Positions 1-5,334 of a stretch of DNA of 5,991 nucleotides are shown here, one piece after another. The DNA comes from Neisseriaceae bacterium (lineage in GTDB: Bacteria; Pseudomonadota; Gammaproteobacteria; Burkholderiales; UBA11063). The translations under genes were made by a program, and so were the position numbers. The notes beneath the pieces were generated by a model that was given only the letters and a program-made list of their open reading frames with translations, was not told the DNA's origin and made no database searches. The stretch spans positions 1 through 5,991 of the forward strand of contig CANMQR010000047.1 of assembly GCA_947499925.1 (NCBI GenBank). Direction: 5' to 3'. The stretch's first letter is position 1; each line of letters begins with the position of its first letter.

Positions 1-716
1 ATGCTACAGGTATAGAAGAAATTGGCGGTAATGGAAGCTCTGGTACAACAGCATTAGGGGCACAGTGGTCAACTCCATCAAATGATTTTAATGTTAGGTT
101 GTGGGGATATCAATTTAATAATTATGCTAATTTAGCATATATTGATTCTAATTTAAAAATTCCGGTAAATAAAGATTTGAGTTTTACTCTATCTGCTCAA
201 GGTGGAATAGAGGGTGGCAATGGAGGAGATAATAATGTCTTCACTCAAGCAAACTTAGGAAACGTAAATAGTAACTTCATTGGTGTACAACTTGGTTTAA
301 ATTATGATAAATTCTCAGTTCAAGCAGCATATAATAATATTTGGGGTGCTGAAAATTCATACCAGGGTGGTGGCATAGTTTCACCAGCTACATATGGTAT
401 TCAGACTGACCCATTATATACTCAAGGGTGGATGATGGGTATGGTTGAGTTATCAGGAGGTAGTGCTTATAAAATAGCTCCAAGCCTAAGTTTACTTGAT
501 GGAAATTTACAGATTGGGCCAAGTTATGAGTACTTTGCAACCACTAGTGTGCCAGCAGTTGCTGAGTATGATCTCCAAATAGTTTATAATATACCACAAG
601 TAAAAGGCCTAACCATATTTGGAGGTTATGGCTATTTAGTACAAGATAATCATGATTCAGATGATGCTGATGGTAACAAGTATCAAGCACAAATAATGGT
701 TAGCTATTTATACTAA
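1..716 (+). CDS. Opr/OprD-like outer-membrane porin, 3' part (5' end outside window)
   Basis: The reading frame is already open at base 3 and runs to the TAA at 714-716, giving 237 residues of a protein that starts upstream; the TTG at 99 is an internal leucine codon. The residues alternate polar and hydrophobic in short strands separated by Gly/Asn/Asp-rich turns, and the chain ends in a strand closing with Tyr (IMVSYLY). A terminal aromatic residue is the usual outer-membrane beta-barrel signal read by the BAM complex. The segments ALGAQWSTP, LWGYQFNNYANLAYID and GGIVSPATYGIQTDPLYT resemble the C-terminal half of Opr/OprD-type substrate-selective porins, which let small nutrients diffuse across the outer membrane. 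The substrate cannot be read from this fragment. The last 17 bases overlap the convergent coaBC 3' end. The barrel assignment is firm; the family assignment is moderately sure. Confidence 0.72.
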   Translation, partial: ATGIEEIGGNGSSGTTALGAQWSTPSNDFNVRLWGYQFNNYANLAYIDSNLKIPVNKDLSFTLSAQGGIEGGNGGDNNVFTQANLGNVNSNFIGVQLGLNYDKFSVQAAYNNIWGAENSYQGGGIVSPATYGIQTDPLYTQGWMMGMVELSGGSAYKIAPSLSLLDGNLQIGPSYEYFATTSVPAVAEYDLQIVYNIPQVKGLTIFGGYGYLVQDNHDSDDADGNKYQAQIMVSYLY

Positions 717-1893
717 TTCTCTCTATAATTTGATGGGCAATAATATTTTTATTTGCCCTCATTGTTATAGTTATATTTAGAGATTTATCAATAATAATTA
801 CTTCGTTATCATCATGTCCAAAAACTTTATTATTACTAACATCATTAGCCACTATTAGATCAAGATTTTTAGTTTTAATTTTATTAATTGCATATTCAAC
901 AATATTTTGGGTTTCGGCAGCAAATCCAACTACAAATAACTGAGGGTTTTTTTCTTTGACATTTGCTATTATATCTGGATTTTTTACCAAATTAAGACTA
1001 TGCGTGTCTTGCTTCTTAATTTTTTGATCAGTAAAATTATTTATTTTATAATCACTAACTGCAGCACATCCAATAAAAATATCAGCGTTCGTGATATTGT
1101 CGATACATGAGTTTAGCATCTCCAAAGCAGTAGTAACCGGTATAAATTTCTTTATATTATTTGGGATATCTAAATTAGTTGTCCCTGAGATTAAATATAC
1201 ATTCGCACCATGGGAGGCAAAGGCACGTGCTAGAGCATATCCCATTTTTCCAGATGAGTGGTTGCTTAGATAGCGTACTGGATCTATTGCTTCAATAGTA
1301 GCACCTGCTGTTATTACAACATTTTTACCGCTAAATAGTTCTTGATCACAAAGTAAGGTATGGTTAATATTTTCAAGGATTTCAGTGGCTTCTATCATGC
1401 GGCCTTCACCATTATCACCACAAGCTTGAAGACCGCTAGCAGGCCCCCAAAATTTGTAACCATATTCTTGAAGTTTCTGAATATTAAATTGAGTGATTTT
1501 ATTTTGCCACATGTTTTTATTCATGGCTGGTACTAGATATACTGGTTTTAGAGTTGCAAGAATTGTTGCAGTTAATAGATTATCAGCAAATCCGCCTGCG
1601 AGTTTTGCGAGAGTGTTGGCACTTAGTGGTGCTATAAGTATTAAATCAGGCCATCTTGCTAGGTTAATGTGAGATAGAACGTCTTTGTCGGTATATTTAT
1701 TACCATTAAATACTTCAGCATCAAATGATGCTAAAGAAATTGGAGTTACAAAATTATTAGCATCTTTAGTTAGAATTACCTTTACACTATGCCCGCCTTT
1801 TTTGAGAAGGTGGCACAATTCAATAGTTTTATAAGCAGCAATGCTACTTGTTATTCCAATTAGTATTTTAGCCAATAGTATTTTCCGTTTCAT
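700..1893 (-). CDS. coaBC: Bifunctional phosphopantothenoylcysteine decarboxylase / phosphopantothenate-cysteine ligase
   Basis: CoaBC makes 4'-phosphopantetheine in coenzyme A synthesis: the CoaB half joins cysteine to 4'-phosphopantothenate using CTP, and the FMN-dependent CoaC half decarboxylates the product. From the ATG at 1893 the protein has 397 residues, close to the roughly 400 of E. coli. CoaC (about 1-185) shows [10 protein letters not shown], the active-site His75 (SHINLARW), PAMN with Asn125, and Cys158 in [14 protein letters not shown]. CoaB (about 188-397) shows [35 protein letters not shown] (291-294), KNPDII and NDVS. His75, Asn125 and Cys158 fall on the E. coli numbers, which supports this start over the in-frame ATG at 1938. 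A TTG at 1875 is a weaker alternative. The gene is last in the pan operon, overlaps panD by 26 bp and has no clear Shine-Dalgarno, so translation is probably coupled to panD. Confidence 0.96.
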   Translation of the reverse strand: MKRKILLAKILIGITSSIAAYKTIELCHLLKKGGHSVKVILTKDANNFVTPISLASFDAEVFNGNKYTDKDVLSHINLARWPDLILIAPLSANTLAKLAGGFADNLLTATILATLKPVYLVPAMNKNMWQNKITQFNIQKLQEYGYKFWGPASGLQACGDNGEGRMIEATEILENINHTLLCDQELFSGKNVVITAGATIEAIDPVRYLSNHSSGKMGYALARAFASHGANVYLISGTTNLDIPNNIKKFIPVTTALEMLNSCIDNITNADIFIGCAAVSDYKINNFTDQKIKKQDTHSLNLVKNPDIIANVKEKNPQLFVVGFAAETQNIVEYAINKIKTKNLDLIVANDVSNNKVFGHDDNEVIIIDKSLNITITMRANKNIIAHQIIERISINS

Positions 1894-2251
1894 GGTTAAG
1901 TAATTGTGATATATTGTTTTGTTCATCAAGAACTGCAATTTTTGGTATGTGTGTTACAGCATCTTTATTATCTATTTGACAATACGCCATGATAATTATT
2001 TTATCACCTTGATGGAAGAATCTTGCTGCAGCACCATTTAGGCAAATAACTCCACTACCTTCATTACCGCGAATAATATATGTTTCAATTCTTGAACCAT
2101 TATTTATATTTACTACATGGACGTGTTCATTTTCAAAAAGACCTAGTTTATCAAGGATAAGTCCATCAATAGTAATACTACCTATGTAATATAGATTAGC
2201 TTCAGTAACAGTTGCTTTATGTATTTTGGCCTTTAACATGGAGATTAACAA
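1868..2251 (-). CDS. panD: Aspartate 1-decarboxylase proenzyme
   Basis: PanD converts L-aspartate to beta-alanine, the amine half of pantothenate. It is made as a proenzyme that cleaves itself at Gly-Ser to give a pyruvoyl cofactor. With the TTG start at 2251 the protein has 127 residues and the landmarks fall on E. coli numbering: Lys9, Tyr22, the cleavage pair Gly24-Ser25, Arg54, Thr57, Tyr58 and Asn72-Gly-Ala-Ala-Ala76. That numbering plus a GGAG 8 nt upstream favours TTG over the GTG at 2260 (overlapping panC) and the ATG at 2239. The sequence around the cleavage site (YYIGSITID), [12 protein letters not shown] and the C-terminal [11 protein letters not shown] stretch look more like Bacillus-type PanD than the E. 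coli protein (HYEGSCAID). The gene begins 1 nt after the panC stop and overlaps coaBC by 26 bp. Family certain; start probable. Confidence 0.94.
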   Translation of the reverse strand: MLISMLKAKIHKATVTEANLYYIGSITIDGLILDKLGLFENEHVHVVNINNGSRIETYIIRGNEGSGVICLNGAAARFFHQGDKIIIMAYCQIDNKDAVTHIPKIAVLDEQNNISQLLNHETENTIG

Positions 2252-2263
2252 ATTAGTCACTCC
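2249..2263 (-). promoter_or_regulatory. Shine-Dalgarno and TTG start of panD, embedded in the panC stop
   Basis: Read on the minus strand, GGAG (2263-2260) lies in the last sense codons of panC. It is followed by the panC TAA (2255-2253), one spacer base, and TTG (2251-2249). The gap from GGAG to TTG is 8 nt, a good distance, whereas GGAG overlaps the alternative GTG at 2260-2258 and so cannot serve it. The arrangement suggests that ribosomes ending panC re-initiate on panD. Confidence 0.66.
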
Positions 2264-3098
2264 AAATTATATTGTCAATAAGTCTTGTATTGCCAATAAA
2301 TACAGCGGTTGCAATTATAATTTTACCATTAATAGTATGAACAGGTTGTAGTGTATTATAATCAACAATCTCTAAATAATCAGCTTTTGCATTAGGTGTT
2401 TTACTAATTAAACTAATACCATCAGTAATTAAAGTATTTGTATCAGTTTCACCTTTTTTTATTAGACTTACTAGGTGATTAAGTACTTTAGGTACTATTA
2501 GTGCCGATCTTTCTTCAGCTACTGATAAATAACTATTGCGTGAACTAAGAGCCAAGCCATCATGAGTTCTTTGTGTTGGGCATGGTATAATATCAATGGG
2601 CATGTTTAACTCCTTTACCATTGTTTCGATTATGCGTAATTGCTGAATATCTTTTTGTCCAAAAAATGCCTTATGAGGCTTTACCAGATTAAATAATTTA
2701 GTAACAACAGTACAAACTCCATCAAAATGACCGTTTCGTTTTGCTCCACATAGATGGTTACCAAGTAATTCAACATTTACTTTAGTTTTAGGGGGATAAC
2801 CATTAGAATAAATTTCGTTAGTATTTGGTGTAAATATAACATCTACACCGTGTGATTTACAAATAGTAATATCATTTTCTAAATTCTTTGGGTAATTATT
2901 TAAATCTTCATTAGCTCCAAATTGTAATGGGTTTACGAAGATACTAACTACGACTAACTCGGTACTTTTTTTAGCGGATTTCACTAAAGACATATGTCCT
3001 TCATGCAAATAGCCCATTGTTGGCACGAATCCGACTGTTTTATTATCTTGTTCTAAACGCCATTTTTGCAGATCTTTTCTGTTATTGATAATTAACAT
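2253..3098 (-). CDS. panC: Pantothenate synthetase (pantoate-beta-alanine ligase)
   Basis: PanC joins pantoate and beta-alanine into pantothenate through a pantoyl-adenylate, using ATP, in the cytosol. The 281-residue product has the usual family length. Visible motifs in order: the ATP-binding [10 protein letters not shown] (26-35) with the HxGH signature His32/His35; [18 protein letters not shown] (54-71) of the pantoate site; [17 protein letters not shown] (116-132); the FFGQKD block (145-150); the KMSKS-like loop LALSSRN (182-188); and a C-terminal IGNTRLIDN. The ATG at 3098 gives the canonical [14 protein letters not shown] N-terminus. It sits 7 nt after the panB stop with only a weak AGG about 11 nt upstream, so coupling to panB is likely. 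The 3' end carries the ribosome-binding site of panD. No key motif is missing. Confidence 0.97.
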   Translation of the reverse strand: MLIINNRKDLQKWRLEQDNKTVGFVPTMGYLHEGHMSLVKSAKKSTELVVVSIFVNPLQFGANEDLNNYPKNLENDITICKSHGVDVIFTPNTNEIYSNGYPPKTKVNVELLGNHLCGAKRNGHFDGVCTVVTKLFNLVKPHKAFFGQKDIQQLRIIETMVKELNMPIDIIPCPTQRTHDGLALSSRNSYLSVAEERSALIVPKVLNHLVSLIKKGETDTNTLITDGISLISKTPNAKADYLEIVDYNTLQPVHTINGKIIIATAVFIGNTRLIDNIIWSD

Positions 3099-3105
3099 TG
3101 CTATC

Positions 3106-3900
3106 TTAACCTAAATTCTCTATAAATTGAAGTTTTGGTTGCGTTACATCTAGTTTATAATTTTTTAGGGCATCGGTTAAATAGCCATAAGCATTAGCGT
3201 ACTGAGTAACAAATTGATATTTTTTATTTGGCTCAAAGCCTAATAAATCATGAAAAACTAGTACTTGTCCATCACAGTACTTACCTGCCCCAATACCTAT
3301 TGTTGGCACATTAATTTGATTGGTAATAGTTTTTGCTAATTGTTCCGGTATGCATTCAAGAACTATTGCTGCAACTCCAATTTCAACAAGCTTATGAGCA
3401 AAACCTATAATTTTATTAGCTTCATCAGTGGTTTTTCCCTGAATTTTAAAACCGCCAAAAATATTTACTGATTGTGGTGTTAGTCCTATATGTCCAATTA
3501 CGGGGATTTGGGCATCTATTAATGCTTTTACATGAGATATAGTATGTTCGCTATTAATTTCAACTTTTATAGCATTACAATTAGTAGCTTTTATTATTTT
3601 ACCAGCATTTTTTATTGTTTTTGCAAGCGTTGAATGATAACTAAGAAACGGCATATCAACTATAATGAATGAGTTTGGTGCGCCATTTTTAACAGCTTTG
3701 GCATGATAAATCATATCATCAACAGTAACCGAAATAGTGTTTTCATTACCGGCAAATACCATGCCCAATGAGTCACCGACTAAAATGGTGTCAATACCTG
3801 ATTCCGCAACAATTTTTGCTGAAAAATAATCATATGCAGTTACCATTGATATTTTTTTATCATTTTGTTTATAAGCTTGGAAATCATTTAATTTAAACAT
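3106..3900 (-). CDS. panB: 3-methyl-2-oxobutanoate hydroxymethyltransferase (ketopantoate hydroxymethyltransferase)
   Basis: PanB commits carbon to pantothenate: it transfers a hydroxymethyl group from 5,10-methylene-tetrahydrofolate to 2-ketoisovalerate, giving ketopantoate. Starting at the ATG at 3900 gives 264 residues, the same length as E. coli PanB, beginning MFKLNDFQAYK. The Mg2+-binding and catalytic positions are present: Asp43 in LVGDSLGM, Asp82 in VDMPF, Lys112 and Glu114 in IKVEIN, and Glu182 in VLECIP. The family hallmark GHIGLTPQSVNIFGG (136-150) and IGIGAGKYCDGQ (201-212) are intact. The usual small-residue pair after Glu114 (EGG in E. coli) reads EIN. An in-frame ATG at 3969 would add 23 atypical residues and is not preferred. 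A weak AGAAG precedes the chosen start. This is the first gene of the operon; its promoter must lie in the upstream intergenic region. Confidence 0.96.
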   Translation of the reverse strand: MFKLNDFQAYKQNDKKISMVTAYDYFSAKIVAESGIDTILVGDSLGMVFAGNENTISVTVDDMIYHAKAVKNGAPNSFIIVDMPFLSYHSTLAKTIKNAGKIIKATNCNAIKVEINSEHTISHVKALIDAQIPVIGHIGLTPQSVNIFGGFKIQGKTTDEANKIIGFAHKLVEIGVAAIVLECIPEQLAKTITNQINVPTIGIGAGKYCDGQVLVFHDLLGFEPNKKYQFVTQYANAYGYLTDALKNYKLDVTQPKLQFIENLG

Positions 3901-4038
3901 TTGTCTTCTACTATAATAATTAGTGGAGACGCCAATTGAGAGTGAAGTACTAATTGGTATGGAATTCATACTTTATATATGTTGCAACTTAATTTATAAT
4001 CGTTTGATACACTCAAATGTAGCGTTCTTTTTCTTCTA

Positions 4039-4080
4039 AAATAGTACCTTAATACTATTTAGGTGCTTATTGTAACCTAA
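4039..4080. repeat. Overlapping short inverted repeats, possible operator or leader structure
   Basis: AAATAGTA (4039-4046) and TACTATTT (4053-4060) form a perfect 8-bp inverted repeat around a 6-nt centre. Overlapping it, TTAGGT (4059-4064) and ACCTAA (4075-4080) form a second, 6-bp repeat around 10 nt. The two share bases 4059-4060 and cannot fully form together. The place between divergent promoters would suit a regulator site, but AT-rich DNA produces such repeats by chance, so function is unproven. Confidence 0.35.
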
Positions 4081-4116
4081 TAGTTGCTATCCGTGGTGGA
4101 TTTTTATTAGGATCGA

Positions 4117-4146
4117 TTGACTTGGAGGGTATTAATAGATTATAAT
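4117..4146 (+). promoter_or_regulatory. Sigma70-type promoter for the GST gene
   Basis: TTGACT (4117-4122, five of six consensus -35 bases) and a perfect TATAAT (4141-4146) are separated by 18 bp, close to the ideal 17. Transcription would begin near 4153, leaving a leader of roughly 35 nt before the ATG at 4189. This is the best promoter visible in the window and points only toward the GST gene. Confidence 0.75.
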
Positions 4147-4188
4147 ACACAGATTTAAATTTTAGTAAATTTTTTATGGAAGACATAT

Positions 4189-4845
4189 ATGCAGACTTTA
4201 TATATTATCCCCGGGGCATGTGCTTTTGGTTCTATGGTTGCTCTTGAATGGCTTCATAAGCCTTATCAAATTGGACTGACAACCCCAGAAATTAGAAAAA
4301 CTCCTGAGTTTCTAGCAATAAATCCTTTAGGTAAAGTTGGAGCCCTAAAAGATGGAGATACGTTAGTTTACGAAAACCTAGCTATACTTATGTACTTGGT
4401 AGATAAAAATCCCGATTCAGAAATAGCTATACCAGTTAATAGCACTAGTAGAATTGAAGCATACAAATGGTTGTCTTATTTTTCATCAACACTTCATGTT
4501 GCATTTAGTCCGTTATTTTATCCTGAGCGTTTTGTTAGTGAAAATATGATTGATGATTTTAAACAAAAAATGCTTATTCGTCTTCGTGACGTACTTGCTT
4601 ATGTTGATTCATACCTTGGTAAAAATAAATATTTTGTTGGGTCAAAGTTAAGTATTGTTGATGCTCAAGGGTATGGAATACTTCGTTGGTCTGAAAGAGC
4701 TGGGCTACTTAATGATTATCAAAATATAGCAAATTTTATTGCACGTATGAATGAAATACCTGCAGTTAAAAATGCTCAAAATATTGAAATTCAGAAAACT
4801 GATAATTTGGTTAATAGTAGTTTTGTTGGTTATCATAAGTTTTAA
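4189..4845 (+). CDS. Beta-class glutathione S-transferase family protein
   Basis: The product has 218 residues in the two-domain GST layout: a thioredoxin-like N-terminal domain (about 1-77) and an all-helical C-terminal domain (about 85-200). It aligns by eye with E. coli GstA: PGACAFGS with the beta-class Cys11, NPLGKV (45-50), YENLAILMYL (61-70), PVNSTSR (82-88), LHVAFSPLF with His103 matching the second beta-class residue, and the N-capping box SIVD (155-158). Such enzymes conjugate or reduce electrophiles with glutathione in the cytosol. The near-invariant cis-Pro of the G-site (VPAL in GstA) is Gly51 here (VGAL), which may change glutathione binding. About 17 residues extend beyond the usual C-terminus. 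GGAAG 6 nt before the ATG is a good ribosome-binding site. It appears to be a single-gene unit with its own promoter. The substrate is unknown. Confidence 0.88.
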   Translation: MQTLYIIPGACAFGSMVALEWLHKPYQIGLTTPEIRKTPEFLAINPLGKVGALKDGDTLVYENLAILMYLVDKNPDSEIAIPVNSTSRIEAYKWLSYFSSTLHVAFSPLFYPERFVSENMIDDFKQKMLIRLRDVLAYVDSYLGKNKYFVGSKLSIVDAQGYGILRWSERAGLLNDYQNIANFIARMNEIPAVKNAQNIEIQKTDNLVNSSFVGYHKF

Positions 4846-4846
4846 T

Positions 4847-4959
4847 TAGAGCAATAGGGCAAGGGCATGGCTCCCTGCCTCCGCTTCGGATTGCGAAATA
4901 TGGCGCTTACAATCTGTCTCGTCGTAGCGGGTTTGGGATACATGCCATAATTTGCTCTA
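4847..4959. repeat. 113-bp nested palindrome, possible MITE-like element and bidirectional terminator
   Basis: A GC-rich island (58 of 113 bases G or C by hand count) sits in strongly AT-rich surroundings. Its ends are perfect 8-bp inverted repeats, TAGAGCAA (4847-4854) and TTGCTCTA (4952-4959). Inside are nested complementary segments: GGCATGGCTCCC (4864-4875) with GGGATACATGCC (4935-4946), 10 of 12 pairing; CCGCT (4881-4885) with AGCGG (4926-4930); and GATTG (4889-4893) with CAATC (4910-4914). Together these could fold into one long interrupted stem. Both ends begin with TA, as in IS630/Tc1-type miniature elements that duplicate a TA target; that link is inference. No coding frame of note is present. 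It lies exactly between two convergent genes and could stop transcription from both sides, though there is no U-run for a classical terminator. Confidence 0.62.
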
Positions 4960-5334
4960 CCAGCTAATCTGCCAACTCGGGGTTGATAAATCCTTGCCTG
5001 GGGTGCTATTCGTATTTAGATCTTGTTGCTGAGATGGATACATATAGTAATCAGGGAGGTTGTTACCATTGTCAACCTTGATTTGGGTTACAGTACCATT
5101 TGCACGATCTTCCTGCACGGTTCTTTTGTTTTGATAAGTTACAGGTGGAGAGCCTTGTGCTGTGCTTGAACTTGCTTTTGAAGTGCTTTCTTTTACTGCA
5201 ACAGCGGTATTACTCTCATCAACTTTTTGTGGTGGTAATGGTATCGTTGGGTAGTTATTACTATTATTGCCAAATAAACTACAAGATGTGAAAATAATAC
5301 TAGTTGCTATTAGTAATAAGTATTTGTTATTCAT
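4957..5334 (-). CDS. Small putative lipoprotein, function unknown
   Basis: The 125-residue product starts with a short signal sequence: a single Lys near the N-terminus, a hydrophobic stretch (LLLIATSIIF) and Cys18 in FTSC, a lipobox slightly off consensus because Phe is at -3. It would be lipidated and anchored in a membrane, probably the outer one since Ser follows the Cys. The mature part is low-complexity and rich in Asn, Ser, Thr, Pro and Gln (about 19-72, likely disordered). A more ordered-looking patch follows, GTVTQIKVDNGNNLPDYYMYP (residues about 80-100), the only candidate for a conserved core. I do not recognise the family. The ATG directly abuts the zwf TAA with no gap, and AAGAG 9 nt upstream lies inside zwf, so the two are co-translated. 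The TAG stop lies in the terminal repeat of the palindrome beyond it. Confidence 0.78.
   Translation of the reverse strand: MNNKYLLLIATSIIFTSCSLFGNNSNNYPTIPLPPQKVDESNTAVAVKESTSKASSSTAQGSPPVTYQNKRTVQEDRANGTVTQIKVDNGNNLPDYYMYPSQQQDLNTNSTPGKDLSTPSWQISW

Larger units (their letters stand above)
3901..4188. other. Divergent intergenic region between panB and the GST gene
   Basis: This 288-nt stretch separates two divergently read genes and must hold the start signals of both. On the + strand it has one clear sigma70-type promoter close to the GST gene. On the minus strand there are several TATAAA/TATTAT-like hexamers (for example around 3910-3922, 3978-3985 and 3993-3999), but none has a convincing -35 at 16-18 bp, so no panB promoter is called. 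The centre (4039-4080) has short overlapping inverted repeats. No RNA gene, riboswitch fold or additional coding region is evident. An open frame reaches 3969 on the minus strand but is only an upstream extension of panB. Confidence 0.6.

Noticed and set aside
99..101. TTG as the start of the porin gene
   Set aside because: The frame is open to the window edge and the preceding residues (ALGAQWSTPSNDFNVR) continue the same barrel-type sequence.
735..758. GGGCAA/TTGCCC hairpin just after the porin stop as a terminator
   Set aside because: The stem is only 6 bp with a 12-nt loop, no U-run follows on either strand, and the bases code for the CoaBC C-terminus.
1091..1273. Open frame of 60 codons on the + strand
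   Set aside because: It lies wholly inside coaBC on the opposite strand and has no ribosome-binding site or recognisable protein features; it is a shadow of that gene.
1894..1938. Upstream ATG that would add 15 residues to CoaBC
   Set aside because: The ATG at 1893 places His75, Asn125 and Cys158 on the family numbering; the extension lies inside panD and has no family counterpart.
3901..3969. Upstream ATG that would add 23 residues to PanB
   Set aside because: The start at 3900 gives the usual 264 residues and N-terminus; the Ser/Thr/Ile-rich extension has no counterpart in PanB.
4847..4959. tRNA or other standard RNA gene in the GC-rich palindrome
   Set aside because: There is no cloverleaf with a T-loop GTTCRA-type motif or acceptor stem; the pairing is one long nested stem.
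5100..5291. Open frame of 63 codons on the + strand
   Set aside because: It is antisense to the lipoprotein gene; its Cys/Leu/Tyr-rich product reflects the reverse complement of the repetitive Ser/Asn codons.
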